From assembly GCA_025462835.1 (NCBI GenBank), contig JAOAPH010000014.1, forward strand, positions 1 to 38,876: a stretch of 38,876 bases of DNA, in the 5' to 3' direction. Origin of the DNA: Candidatus Angelobacter sp. GTDB lineage: Bacteria > Acidobacteriota > Terriglobia > Terriglobales > Acidobacteriaceae. Shown in pieces: positions 1 to 6,892 of this stretch (the first letter of the stretch is position 1; each line of letters opens with the position of its first letter). Made by a program: the position numbers and the translations under genes. The notes below the pieces were generated by a model. The model did no database searches. It saw only the letters and a list, made by a program, of their open reading frames with translations, and was not told the origin of the DNA.

Positions 1-2315
1 ACAGTTACGTTGTGGAAGGTCTCGCCAGTGGGCGCGAGATAGAATGCGTCAGGATTTTCAAGAGCCAACTCACGCGCGAGCGCTGCGTCTGGCGCAATGT
101 ATCCTCCGCGCAACTTGGGGAGGATTACTTCCAGCGATTTCCCAAAGCCATTGAGCACCTGGATGCACCGCGTCAACGGAACGACTGTGTCGCGAGGCGG
201 CGCCGGCCGCAGCGCTTCGTCCACCAGGAATGAGAACTTCGCCTGTGAATCCGTCGGATGGACAAGGAAGGTTGCGCGTCCACTGCCGTCGGTCTTGAGC
301 AGACGCAGTCCTTCATCTACCGCGTCCCACGATTTCACGACAATGTAGTTCAACTCGTCGCGCAGGAAGTCTTCGACAACGCCTTCGTACTTGTGGTCCA
401 CTTCGAGGAAGTCTGCGAGCACGCCTACGGGTGCGCGACCTTCACCAAGCGCGCCTGCCTGAAAGAGCCGTTTCACTGACTCCGTCGAGTAGCCGTGTTC
501 ATTGATCACGGACTCCAACGAATTTCTTTTCCCCAGCAGGGTGGCAAATTCGGCGCGCATGGAATCGAGGTGCCGCTTGGAGGTCGTCTCAGCGGCGCGC
601 TTCTCATTGAGCTGTCCGCGAATCTCGCCGATGCGCTCACTTAATGCGCTCACACGCTGCGATTCGGTCTCAAACTCCAGCCCGAGCTGTCCGCGCCTCC
701 CGCCCATGGATTCGACATCCGCGAACGCGGCACTGATCTCGCGCTGCAGCCGGTCAGACTCGCGGTCAAGCGCTGCCATGTTCTCTTCGCCTTGCGTGAT
801 CTGATTTCGTACGCGGTTGGCGTTGGACATGATGTCAAGAACAGTGAGGCGTCTTGCATCCTGCTGACGCTCAATGTCAGCTACCGCAGCAGCGGCTTGC
901 GTCGACTCCTGCTGCCGGAGCTGAGCTTCGTGCTGTGCGCCAGCGACATCGGCTGCGGCAGAATCCAGAATGCCTCGATTAGTTTCGCGTTCCTGTACAA
1001 GCGATTCAAGCTGCGCAGTCGTGCGTGTGAATTCGTCTTCCGCAGCAGCCGAACGGGCCAGCAATTCTGCACAGCGCTCTTCGTTGTTTGTCCGGCGCGC
1101 AGTCGAACGATCTGATTCCAAATTGATCGCGCCCAGCCGCTCGCGATTATTCTTCGCTTCGTTCTCGACGGCATAGCCGCGCTGAACGCGCTCGCTATGC
1201 TCGGTCTCCATCCCTTCCACCGCCTCCGACTTCACGCGCATCTGCTCGGAGACGTGAACGAGTTCCTCTTCCACCTGTGTCGCTTCGCCCGCGAGCTGCG
1301 CGAACTTGCTTGCCAGAACCACGCGCAGTTTGTCGCGCATCTCGTCGCGCAACTTGGCATAACGCTCCGCCTTTGCCGCTTGCCGCTTCAGCGAATTCAT
1401 CTGCCGGGTGACTTCGTCGAAGATGTCGTTGATGCGTGACAGGTTCAACTTCGCCTGCTCAAGACGAGCTTCCGCCAGGCGCTTCCTGGTCTTGTACTTG
1501 GTGATTCCCGCAGCCTCTTCGATGATCGCGCGACGGTCATAAGGCTTGCTGCTGAGGATCTGGCCAATGCGGCCCTGTTCGATGATGGCGTAGGACTCCG
1601 GCCCCAAGCCGGTTCCCATGAAGATGTCCTGGATATCCCGCAGACGGCAAAGCTTCCCATTAAGCAAATATTCACTGTCTCCAGAGCGGAACAACCGGCG
1701 CGTAACCACAACTTCGCCCGCGCGGAACTGCGCCGCTTTGAATTTGCGCCGTCGGATTTTTAGCACGACCTGATCGCCAGACTTCGATACGGCTTGCGTC
1801 TCGCTTGGCTCACCCTCGGCCTCAGGTATTGCTTCCGCGGACTGATCCGTATGAGCATCAATGGCCACCACACGGTTCCCATGTTCGTCCAAAGTCTGTC
1901 CAGGTTGAGCTTCTAATTCGGCAGCCTCGGCATCTTCTTCGGCCGCGGTGCGCAGAGCGGCTTCGTCCCAATCATCCCCGGCAGGGAAGCCATCATGGAC
2001 CTCAATCTGCGGCTCGGCGGAGGTGTTGTCCGCTCCTTCGTAGACTTCAGGATCGATCAAGGTCAGCGAAACTTCTGCCATGCCCGTCGGCTTGCGATCG
2101 CGCGAGCCGGCAAAGATCACATCTTCCATGCGCACACCGCGCAGGCTCTTGGCGGATTGCTCGCCCAACACCCACGAGATTGCATCGGAGATGTTTGACT
2201 TGCCGCACCCATTCGGGCCAACCACGGCGGCAATGCCTTCGCCATGGAACTTGAGTTCCGTGCGATCACAAAAAGACTTGAATCCCAGGATTTGCAGCTT
2301 CTTAAGTTTCAGCAA
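1..2315 (-). CDS. smc: Chromosome segregation protein SMC (partial, C-terminus beyond window)
   Basis: SMC is a homodimeric ATPase that, with ScpA and ScpB, organises and segregates the chromosome. The 771 codons present begin with the head ATPase: Walker A GPNGCGKS lies at about residues 33-40, and the conserved stretches VVTRRLFRSGDSEYLLNG (203-220) and GLGPESYAIIEQGRI follow. A long charged coiled coil comes next, and the flexible hinge starts near residue 625 with GVLADFLEVDHKYEGVVEDF. The second coil and Walker B lie outside. The start is TTG at 2315, chosen because AAGGAG sits 7 nt upstream and MLKLKKLQILGFKSF matches the family N-terminus; no ATG lies nearby. Odd: an acidic, alanine-rich insertion of about 100 residues (about 88-190) interrupts the head before the VTRRL strand. 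Identity is secure; the insertion's role is unknown. Confidence 0.96.
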   Translation of the reverse strand, partial: MLKLKKLQILGFKSFCDRTELKFHGEGIAAVVGPNGCGKSNISDAISWVLGEQSAKSLRGVRMEDVIFAGSRDRKPTGMAEVSLTLIDPEVYEGADNTSAEPQIEVHDGFPAGDDWDEAALRTAAEEDAEAAELEAQPGQTLDEHGNRVVAIDAHTDQSAEAIPEAEGEPSETQAVSKSGDQVVLKIRRRKFKAAQFRAGEVVVTRRLFRSGDSEYLLNGKLCRLRDIQDIFMGTGLGPESYAIIEQGRIGQILSSKPYDRRAIIEEAAGITKYKTRKRLAEARLEQAKLNLSRINDIFDEVTRQMNSLKRQAAKAERYAKLRDEMRDKLRVVLASKFAQLAGEATQVEEELVHVSEQMRVKSEAVEGMETEHSERVQRGYAVENEAKNNRERLGAINLESDRSTARRTNNEERCAELLARSAAAEDEFTRTTAQLESLVQERETNRGILDSAAADVAGAQHEAQLRQQESTQAAAAVADIERQQDARRLTVLDIMSNANRVRNQITQGEENMAALDRESDRLQREISAAFADVESMGGRRGQLGLEFETESQRVSALSERIGEIRGQLNEKRAAETTSKRHLDSMRAEFATLLGKRNSLESVINEHGYSTESVKRLFQAGALGEGRAPVGVLADFLEVDHKYEGVVEDFLRDELNYIVVKSWDAVDEGLRLLKTDGSGRATFLVHPTDSQAKFSFLVDEALRPAPPRDTVVPLTRCIQVLNGFGKSLEVILPKLRGGYIAPDAALARELALENPDAFYLAPTGETFHNVT

Positions 2316-2409
2316 CGTATCGCTCCTTATTGCTGGAGCCAATTCACGGAACTGGCCCGGTAAAATGAGTTCCTCGCCCACGCGGGCATAGCCCCATGGG
2401 AAGCGTCAC

Positions 2410-2431
2410 CCCACGGGAAACTCCCCGTGGG
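2410..2431. repeat. GC hairpin upstream of smc
   Basis: CCCACGGG and CCCGTGGG form a perfect 8-bp stem around a 6-nt loop. Neither side has a run of T, so it is not a standard intrinsic terminator. It lies 95 nt upstream of the smc start and could be a regulatory structure or a relict palindromic repeat. Confidence 0.45.
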
Positions 2432-2755
2432 AAAGAAAGCTCGCTGCTAATTAGACTGAATTTTGTCGAAGGGGAGTCATTTCAAGCCCAAATCCGGGCG
2501 AAGGACGCAGGCCAACAACCCTTCTACATGGCTCAAAAATAACCGTGTTCAAGGAAGCGGTCAAGGCCTAAACGCAATATGTTGGGGATTATTTTGCGAA
2601 ACCCCACTATATTGCACCACCTTTGCAGCAAACAGCAGCAAACATCAGAACTGCTCGATTAAATAGGTTTCAAAGTTGGATGATTGGGAGTGGGTTGGAG
2701 ACCCGCAGAGTTTCTTGATATTACTCCAATTCTCCCTGCCATTCCACCCAAATAC

Positions 2756-2790
2756 GAGAAACCAAAAACGGGAAACGAGAAACGAGAAAC
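2756..2790. repeat. Heptanucleotide tandem repeat, 5 units
   Basis: Five consecutive 7-mers read GAGAAAC, CAAAAAC, GGGAAAC, GAGAAAC, GAGAAAC. They end 4 nt before the stop codon of the minus-strand SDR gene, so its transcript would carry a pyrimidine-rich tail. Period 7 also appears at 13328-13348 and 22167-22201. Confidence 0.7.
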
Positions 2791-2794
2791 CGCC

Positions 2795-3517
2795 TTAAGG
2801 CTTCTGCGTCGGACGCAACAATATCTCGCTCATGAACGATTGCGGTGCCTGGGTCACGATGGCTGCGACGGCATGAGCCACGTCGTCCGGCTTGAGCATC
2901 TTGTCTTTGTTCTTCCCCTGATGCGGACTCAACTCCGTATCAACTGATCCCGGACAGACCACTGAAACGCGGATCGAATGCGTTCGTAGTTCCTCGGCGA
3001 CGGAATAGCTCAGCCCGTTCAGTCCCCACTTCGAGGCGGCGTATGCCGCTGCGTTGGGCACAGGGTTCTTTCCCGCCAATGACGAAATATTCACGATGTG
3101 CCCGCGGCTGGCCTCGATCATCATGGGAGCAAATGCGCGGATGCAGTAGAAGACGCCGCGCAAGTTTGTATTCAGTACCTGGTCCCACTCCTGTGGATCC
3201 ATGCGGTGCAGCGGCTGAGAAAAGGCGCCAACCCCTGCGTTGTTCACCAGGATGTCGACTTTTCCGAATTTCAGCTTCACTTCTCCTGCCAGCGATTGCA
3301 CTGAAGTTAGATTGGTGACGTCGCACTTTGACGCACTAGCCTTGCCACCAGCCGCTCCTATCGCTAGCACAGTTTGTTCCAACAACGGGAGGCTGCGTCC
3401 GCAGACAATCACTTCCGCCCCCATGCCGGCCAGTCGCAATGCGATAGCCGCGCCGATCCCGCGGCCTGCGCCTGTCACTACTGCGGATTGTCCTTGCAAA
3501 GGCTTTTGCATCGTCAT
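2795..3517 (-). CDS. Short-chain dehydrogenase/reductase (FabG-like fold)
   Basis: A 240-residue classical SDR, expected to be a cytoplasmic NAD(P)-dependent oxidoreductase. The Rossmann cofactor motif TGAGRGIG is at 15-22, the structural NNAG at 92-95, the catalytic serine at 145/146 in NISS, and the YAASK motif gives Tyr159 and Lys163. PG at 189-190 precedes the substrate loop. All catalytic residues are present, so the enzyme should be active, but the substrate cannot be read from sequence; FabG-type 3-oxoacyl reductases and general ketone/alcohol dehydrogenases share this pattern. The start is ATG at 3517 with GGGAG 7 nt upstream; a second ATG two codons later is possible. It stands alone, with its own likely promoter at 3556-3585. 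Confidence 0.93.
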   Translation of the reverse strand: MTMQKPLQGQSAVVTGAGRGIGAAIALRLAGMGAEVIVCGRSLPLLEQTVLAIGAAGGKASASKCDVTNLTSVQSLAGEVKLKFGKVDILVNNAGVGAFSQPLHRMDPQEWDQVLNTNLRGVFYCIRAFAPMMIEASRGHIVNISSLAGKNPVPNAAAYAASKWGLNGLSYSVAEELRTHSIRVSVVCPGSVDTELSPHQGKNKDKMLKPDDVAHAVAAIVTQAPQSFMSEILLRPTQKP

Positions 3518-3555
3518 TTCGGCTCTCCCACCCTGTTCAGCAGTGCTGAATACAA

Positions 3556-3585
3556 ACTATAGGAAGAGAGTTGCATCTTAACCAA
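3556..3585 (-). promoter_or_regulatory. Likely promoter of the SDR gene
   Basis: On the minus strand TTGGTT (3580-3585) and TATAGT (3556-3561) are spaced by 18 bp, close to a housekeeping sigma promoter. Transcription would begin near 3549, giving a leader of about 30 nt that includes the ribosome-binding site. Confidence 0.5.
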
Positions 3586-3608
3586 GAGGTTACCATCATT
3601 AGGATGCT

Positions 3609-3637
3609 TGCCTTAAAGTGGGTTGTGTTTCTATAAT
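3609..3637 (+). promoter_or_regulatory. Likely promoter, -35 TTGCCT / -10 TATAAT
   Basis: TTGCCT (3609-3614) and a consensus TATAAT (3632-3637) are separated by exactly 17 bp. Initiation near 3644 would leave an untranslated leader of about 218 nt before the secreted repeat-protein gene at 3862, unusually long for this window. Confidence 0.6.
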
Positions 3638-3861
3638 CCTATGCACCGTCATGTGCGGCACCCGCCAGCTTAGCGGTAGGCTGGCAATGCGAATCGATTT
3701 CACGGTTCGCATACCACCTGCCCGCAGCAGCAAGGATGAAAAGAACTAAGGCCCCCTTTATAGAGCCGCAGCGCCAACTCGGCAAAGTTGTCCCGGGATG
3801 GAATCATCGGCGCGTTTCCAATTTGAAACTTAGTGCAGACGCTTTGCCAAGGAGCAATTGA

Positions 3862-5154
3862 ATGAAGAAGTTCCTCGTTGCCGTTGTGCTCGCATTCGCA
3901 GCCACGGCATTTGCCCAGACCGACGCCACGCAGCAGCAAGGCGCGCCCCAACAGAAGACGATCAAAGACCCGACGGAGTACAACGCTTACATCACCGCCA
4001 TCGGACTCACTGATCCCAACCAGAAAGCTGCGGCGCTCGAAAGTTTCGTCCAGCAATATCCCAACAGCGTGGTGAAGGAAGATGCTTTGGAGGCAGTCAT
4101 GACTGCCTACCAGCAGGCCAACAATCCTGCCAAAGCAGCCGATGCAGCCGCACGGCTATTGCAAGCGAGCCCGAATAATGTCTCCGCGCTTGCAGTATCG
4201 GTAAACGCAAAGCGCCAGGCAGCCAACGCCAATCAGAATGTGCAGCAGAACCTGAGCGAAGCCACTCAGTTGGCCACCCGCGGTCTTACCGCTCTGCAGA
4301 GCCGGACCAAACCCGAAGGCATGTCTGACGCGGACTTCCAGAAACAGCAGTCCGTTTTCAGCACCGTCTTCAACGGCGCGATCGGCCAGGCCGCCCTTGC
4401 CAACAAGGACTACCCAACCGCGCAGCAGCATTTGCTGGCAGCAGTAAAGAGCAACCCCAATGATCCGGGCGATGTATATCCTTTGGCCGTGGCCTATCTA
4501 AGTCCGAAGCCGAACACGGATGAAAACACCATCAATGGACTGTGGTACGTTGCTCGCGCCGTGAATCTAGTCGCTGGCAATCCTGCCGCACAGAAAGCGA
4601 TCGGCGATGATTACGGTCTTAAAATCTACAAGCGGTTCCACGGAAGCGATGAAGGCTGGCAGCAATTGATCGCGCAGGCCAAGACCTCGCCTGTGCCGCC
4701 TGCTGGATTGACCATCACTAAATACGTTCCGCCGTCGCCTGCCGATCAGGCGCGCGAAATGATAACCAAGACACCGGTCGAAAAAATGGAGTTTGCAGAC
4801 TGGATCTTCATCCTGACCTCCGGCAATCAGCAAGCCGCCGATCAGGTTTGGAATACGCTCAAGGGCAAGGCCCTGCGCTTCCAAGGTCAGGTCATCGATG
4901 CCAACAAGAGCACCATTACCATGGCCGTGACCGCGGATGGAATCGAAGCCAAGAAGCCAGAAGTTCAGGTGACGATGACTGCGCCGTTGCGAGTGGCTCC
5001 GGTAGTGGGAAGCAATTTCCAGGTGCAGGCTGTGCCCAATACCTACGATCCCAACCCCTTCTTGATGAAGATGGTCGAGGGTACGCAGATCGGCGCGAAG
5101 CCTGCAGCGCCAGGGAAGAAACCAGCGGCGAGACGTCCGACGGCTAAGAAGTAG
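3862..5154 (+). CDS. Secreted tetratricopeptide-like repeat protein
   Basis: This 430-residue protein starts with a clear signal peptide (MKKFLVAVVLAFAATAFAQ; cleavage near residue 18), so it should act in the periplasm or outside the cell. The body is alanine- and glutamine-rich and helical, with TPR-like units in about residues 35-250 (for example KAAALESFVQQYPNSVVKEDAL and the AANPAKAADAAARLLQASPNN-like stretch). A probable beta-rich part follows at about 310-405, and the tail is basic and low complexity (KKPAARRPTAKK). The ATG at 3862 is supported by AAGGAG 8 nt upstream. TPR proteins are scaffolds; no catalytic motif is visible and the partner is unknown. It is a single-gene unit with an upstream promoter and a strong terminator. 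Confidence 0.85.
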   Translation: MKKFLVAVVLAFAATAFAQTDATQQQGAPQQKTIKDPTEYNAYITAIGLTDPNQKAAALESFVQQYPNSVVKEDALEAVMTAYQQANNPAKAADAAARLLQASPNNVSALAVSVNAKRQAANANQNVQQNLSEATQLATRGLTALQSRTKPEGMSDADFQKQQSVFSTVFNGAIGQAALANKDYPTAQQHLLAAVKSNPNDPGDVYPLAVAYLSPKPNTDENTINGLWYVARAVNLVAGNPAAQKAIGDDYGLKIYKRFHGSDEGWQQLIAQAKTSPVPPAGLTITKYVPPSPADQAREMITKTPVEKMEFADWIFILTSGNQQAADQVWNTLKGKALRFQGQVIDANKSTITMAVTADGIEAKKPEVQVTMTAPLRVAPVVGSNFQVQAVPNTYDPNPFLMKMVEGTQIGAKPAAPGKKPAARRPTAKK

Positions 5155-5174
5155 CAATCTACTAACTTGAAAAA

Positions 5175-5208
5175 AGAAGGGCAGCGAAATCCGCTGCCCT
5201 TCTTTATT
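5175..5208. terminator. Strong intrinsic terminator
   Basis: A 12-bp perfect stem (AGAAGGGCAGCG at 5175-5186 with its complement at 5192-5203) has a 5-nt loop, TTTATTT after it and AAAAA before it. It ends transcription of the secreted repeat protein and, with its A-run, may also work on the opposite strand. Confidence 0.9.
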
Positions 5209-5222
5209 TCAGTACTTCAACT

Positions 5223-5268
5223 CTATTCGCCCAGCATCGATCTCTTGATGGAACTTGCTTTTCCTGTC
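5223..5268 (-). pseudogene. Decayed second copy of the ymdB 3' end
   Basis: Read on the minus strand this segment encodes TGKASSIKRSMLGE plus a stop, almost the same as the last residues of the intact phosphoesterase gene (TGKASSIKRLLLGE plus stop, ending at 5385). An in-frame stop lies immediately before it, so it is not translated as part of that gene. The two copies are about 160 bp apart, separated by two palindromic units. It looks like a partial duplication of the gene end that has since diverged. Confidence 0.75.
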
Positions 5269-5278
5269 TGCTAGGGTG

Positions 5279-5367
5279 CCACACGTACGCGTAGCTTACG
5301 TGGGAAATCAATCGGGGGGGCCACGTACTTGCCCTGAGCGAAGCCGAATGGGCGCAGCTTACGTGGG
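5279..5367. repeat. Two related palindromic units between the gene end and its copy
   Basis: Unit 1 has CACGTA (5282-5287) pairing with TACGTG (5297-5302). Unit 2 has CCACGTA (5321-5327) pairing with TACGTGG (5360-5366). Both share the right half AGCTTACGTGGGAA (5294-5306 and 5357-5369). The loop of unit 2 contains a further imperfect palindrome beginning GCCCTGAGCG (5331) and ending GGGC (5353). No reading frame is supported. Confidence 0.65.
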
Positions 5368-5384
5368 AACTCGGCGAAGTCCGG

Positions 5385-6182
5385 CTACTCTCCCAGCAAT
5401 AACCGCTTGATCGAACTGGCCTTTCCAGTCGCCGGATCGCACTCAATGACCACCGCAGCAAATTTAGGATCGTTCTTCGCCGCCTCGAATTTCCCCGGCA
5501 TATTCGTGAGAAATCTGTTCAGCACCAATTCCTTCTCCACGCCGATGATGCTGTCATAAGGCCCGCTCATCCCGACATCTGTCAGATAGGCAGTGCCGTT
5601 CGGCAGTACGCGCTCGTCCGCAGTCGGCACATGCGTGTGCGTGCCCACAACGGCGGTCACGCGACCATCCAGATAATAGGCCAGCGCCATTTTTTCCGAA
5701 GTCGCCTCCGCGTGCATGTCAATCAGAATAACTTTTGACTTCATCGCCGAGACCAGCTCATTGGCCTTGCGGAACGGATCATCATTGGTGGCCATGAACA
5801 CCCGGCCCTGCAGGTTGATCACGCCGTACGCGACTCCCGATCTCGTCGTGCCTTCATAGGCGCCGCTGCCGGGAGTGCCCGCCGGATAATTCGCCGGACG
5901 CAGAACGCGGTGCGCGAAAGACTTTGGATTCCCATTCGCCGAGTTGAAGTACTCGATGATCTCTTTTTTGTCCCAAACATGGTTACCGGTGGTGAGGACG
6001 TCCGCTCCCAATTCGAATAGCTCTTCCGCGATCGCCGGCGTCACGCCGAACCCACCCGCAGCATTTTCCGCATTCATCACCACCAACTCAATGCTGTTTG
6101 ACTCCACTACATGGTGAATATGCTCGCGGACGATCTTGCGTCCCGGACTGCCAAAGATGTCACCCACAAAAAGAATGCGCAA
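5385..6182 (-). CDS. YmdB-family metallophosphoesterase (TIGR00282)
   Basis: This protein of about 265 residues belongs to the YmdB calcineurin-like phosphoesterases; Bacillus YmdB hydrolyses 2',3'-cyclic nucleotides and affects biofilm and motility decisions. Metal- and substrate-binding motifs run in order: GDIFGSPGR at the N-terminus, NAENAAGGFGVT, TTGNHVWDKKE, IDMHAEATSEK and GTHTHVPTAD, then DVGMSGP. All look intact, so a dinuclear metal phosphodiesterase is expected in the cytoplasm. I choose TTG at 6182, giving MRILFVGDIFG as in the family, with GGAG upstream; an in-frame TTG at 6224 would add 14 residues with no family counterpart. It is transcribed alone, away from the palindrome array that begins 70 bp upstream. 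Its physiological substrate here is unknown. Confidence 0.93.
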   Translation of the reverse strand: MRILFVGDIFGSPGRKIVREHIHHVVESNSIELVVMNAENAAGGFGVTPAIAEELFELGADVLTTGNHVWDKKEIIEYFNSANGNPKSFAHRVLRPANYPAGTPGSGAYEGTTRSGVAYGVINLQGRVFMATNDDPFRKANELVSAMKSKVILIDMHAEATSEKMALAYYLDGRVTAVVGTHTHVPTADERVLPNGTAYLTDVGMSGPYDSIIGVEKELVLNRFLTNMPGKFEAAKNDPKFAAVVIECDPATGKASSIKRLLLGE

Positions 6183-6251
6183 AGTTCTCTCGCTCCAAAA
6201 GTCCCTTTCGATGTTACCACGCAAAATTTCACGCAGAACACAACGGGTGGA

Positions 6252-6637
6252 GCAGGCCTTCAGGCCTGCATTGGAGACGGCTCTTACGAAACGGCTTTAG
6301 CCGCTGAGGGTGGGAGGGCGGGCTTTAGCCCAGGGGTTCAAAGGCCTGAAACAGTGACGGAATTCAGCCGTGCCGCAAGAACAACCGCGCGTATCAGGGG
6401 CATGCCTAGTCAGGGCACGGCTTCAGCCGTGCCGCCAGCGGTCGATAAAACGGGGCTTTAGCCCCTGAGGTCTGAACGGGTCATGTATCAGGGCACGGCT
6501 TCAGCCGTGCCGCTAAAGATAACGACATGTATCGGGGCACGGCTTCAGCCGTGCCGTAACAAGGATTTGAAAAGGATTTGAGAGGGTACGGCTTCAGCCG
6601 TGCCGCCAGCGGCCGATTAAACGGGGGCTTTAGCCCC
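6252..6637. repeat. Array of REP-like palindromes
   Basis: At least eight short perfect or near-perfect palindromes occur here. Type A is GGCACGGCTTCAGCCGTGCC, at 6414-6433, 6492-6511, 6536-6555 and, with one change, 6585-6604. Type B is GGGGCTTTAGCCCC, at 6452-6465 and 6624-6637, with shorter forms at 6292-6303 and 6320-6331. A related palindrome with core AGGCCTTCAGGCCT is at 6252-6269, and a degenerate copy lies near 6355-6374. Twice a type A is followed about 18 bp later by a type B and the same flank GAGGTCTG, so A plus B behaves as one composite unit. Such units resemble REP sequences, which can be moved by RAYT transposases; none is encoded here. Confidence 0.88.
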
Positions 6638-6873
6638 ATGAGGTCTGGACGTGGTCAGCATTCAATTTCAAATTACTTGACGAGAGTAGAATACATAGAT
6701 ATAGTTTATATGTGTTACTTAACTTATAGTTAACGCGCTCTTTGACAACCAAGTGAATCCACACTGATCGACTGAAGCTAACTGCTTTCCCAGAATATTT
6801 TGCGCGAAAGTGCATTGCTTTAACGAACTTGCGGAGCAAAAATCGCTAATCCGTTGATTCTGGCTATCTTGCG

Positions 6874-6888
6874 GGAGGGGTGCCCTCC
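6874..6888 (-). terminator. Small hairpin just after the operon's last stop codon
   Basis: GGAGGG and CCCTCC form a 6-bp GC stem with a 3-nt loop 4 nt downstream of the stop of the peptide-binding gene. No T-run follows on the minus strand, so it is a weak terminator candidate at best. Confidence 0.35.
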
Positions 6889-6892
6889 AGCG

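Larger units (their letters stand above)
2316..2794. other. Intergenic region between smc and SDR gene
   Basis: No gene is supported here. It contains the smc ribosome-binding site at its left edge, a perfect 8-bp inverted repeat (2410-2417 with 2424-2431, loop of 6) with no T-tract on either side, and a run of five 7-bp units at 2756-2790. Small open frames here are short and have no ribosome-binding site. Confidence 0.6.
3518..3861. other. Divergent intergenic region with promoters
   Basis: The 344 bp between the divergent SDR and secreted repeat-protein genes carry a candidate promoter on each strand. A 6-bp inverted repeat (GCCAGC at 3664-3669 with GCTGGC at 3680-3685) falls within the predicted long leader of the plus-strand gene. 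No protein gene is seen. Confidence 0.5.
6183..6892. other. 710-bp gene-free region: palindrome array plus AT-rich stretch
   Basis: The left two thirds (6252-6637) is an array of GC-rich palindromes, described separately. The right part (about 6655-6850) is markedly AT-rich compared with the rest of the window and contains no convincing gene. A minus-strand frame of 69 codons there has no ribosome-binding site and no recognisable features. The region separates two genes that are both on the minus strand. Confidence 0.65.

Noticed and set aside
2463-2666. Plus-strand frame of 67 codons between smc and the SDR gene
   Set aside because: No ribosome-binding site, no recognisable features, and ordinary intergenic composition.
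6252-6637. CRISPR array
   Set aside because: The repeats are short self-palindromes of two types at irregular spacing, without regular unique spacers or cas genes.
6630-6839. Minus-strand frame of 69 codons in the AT-rich stretch
   Set aside because: No ribosome-binding site, no recognisable composition or motif, and it overlaps the palindrome array; likely a chance frame.
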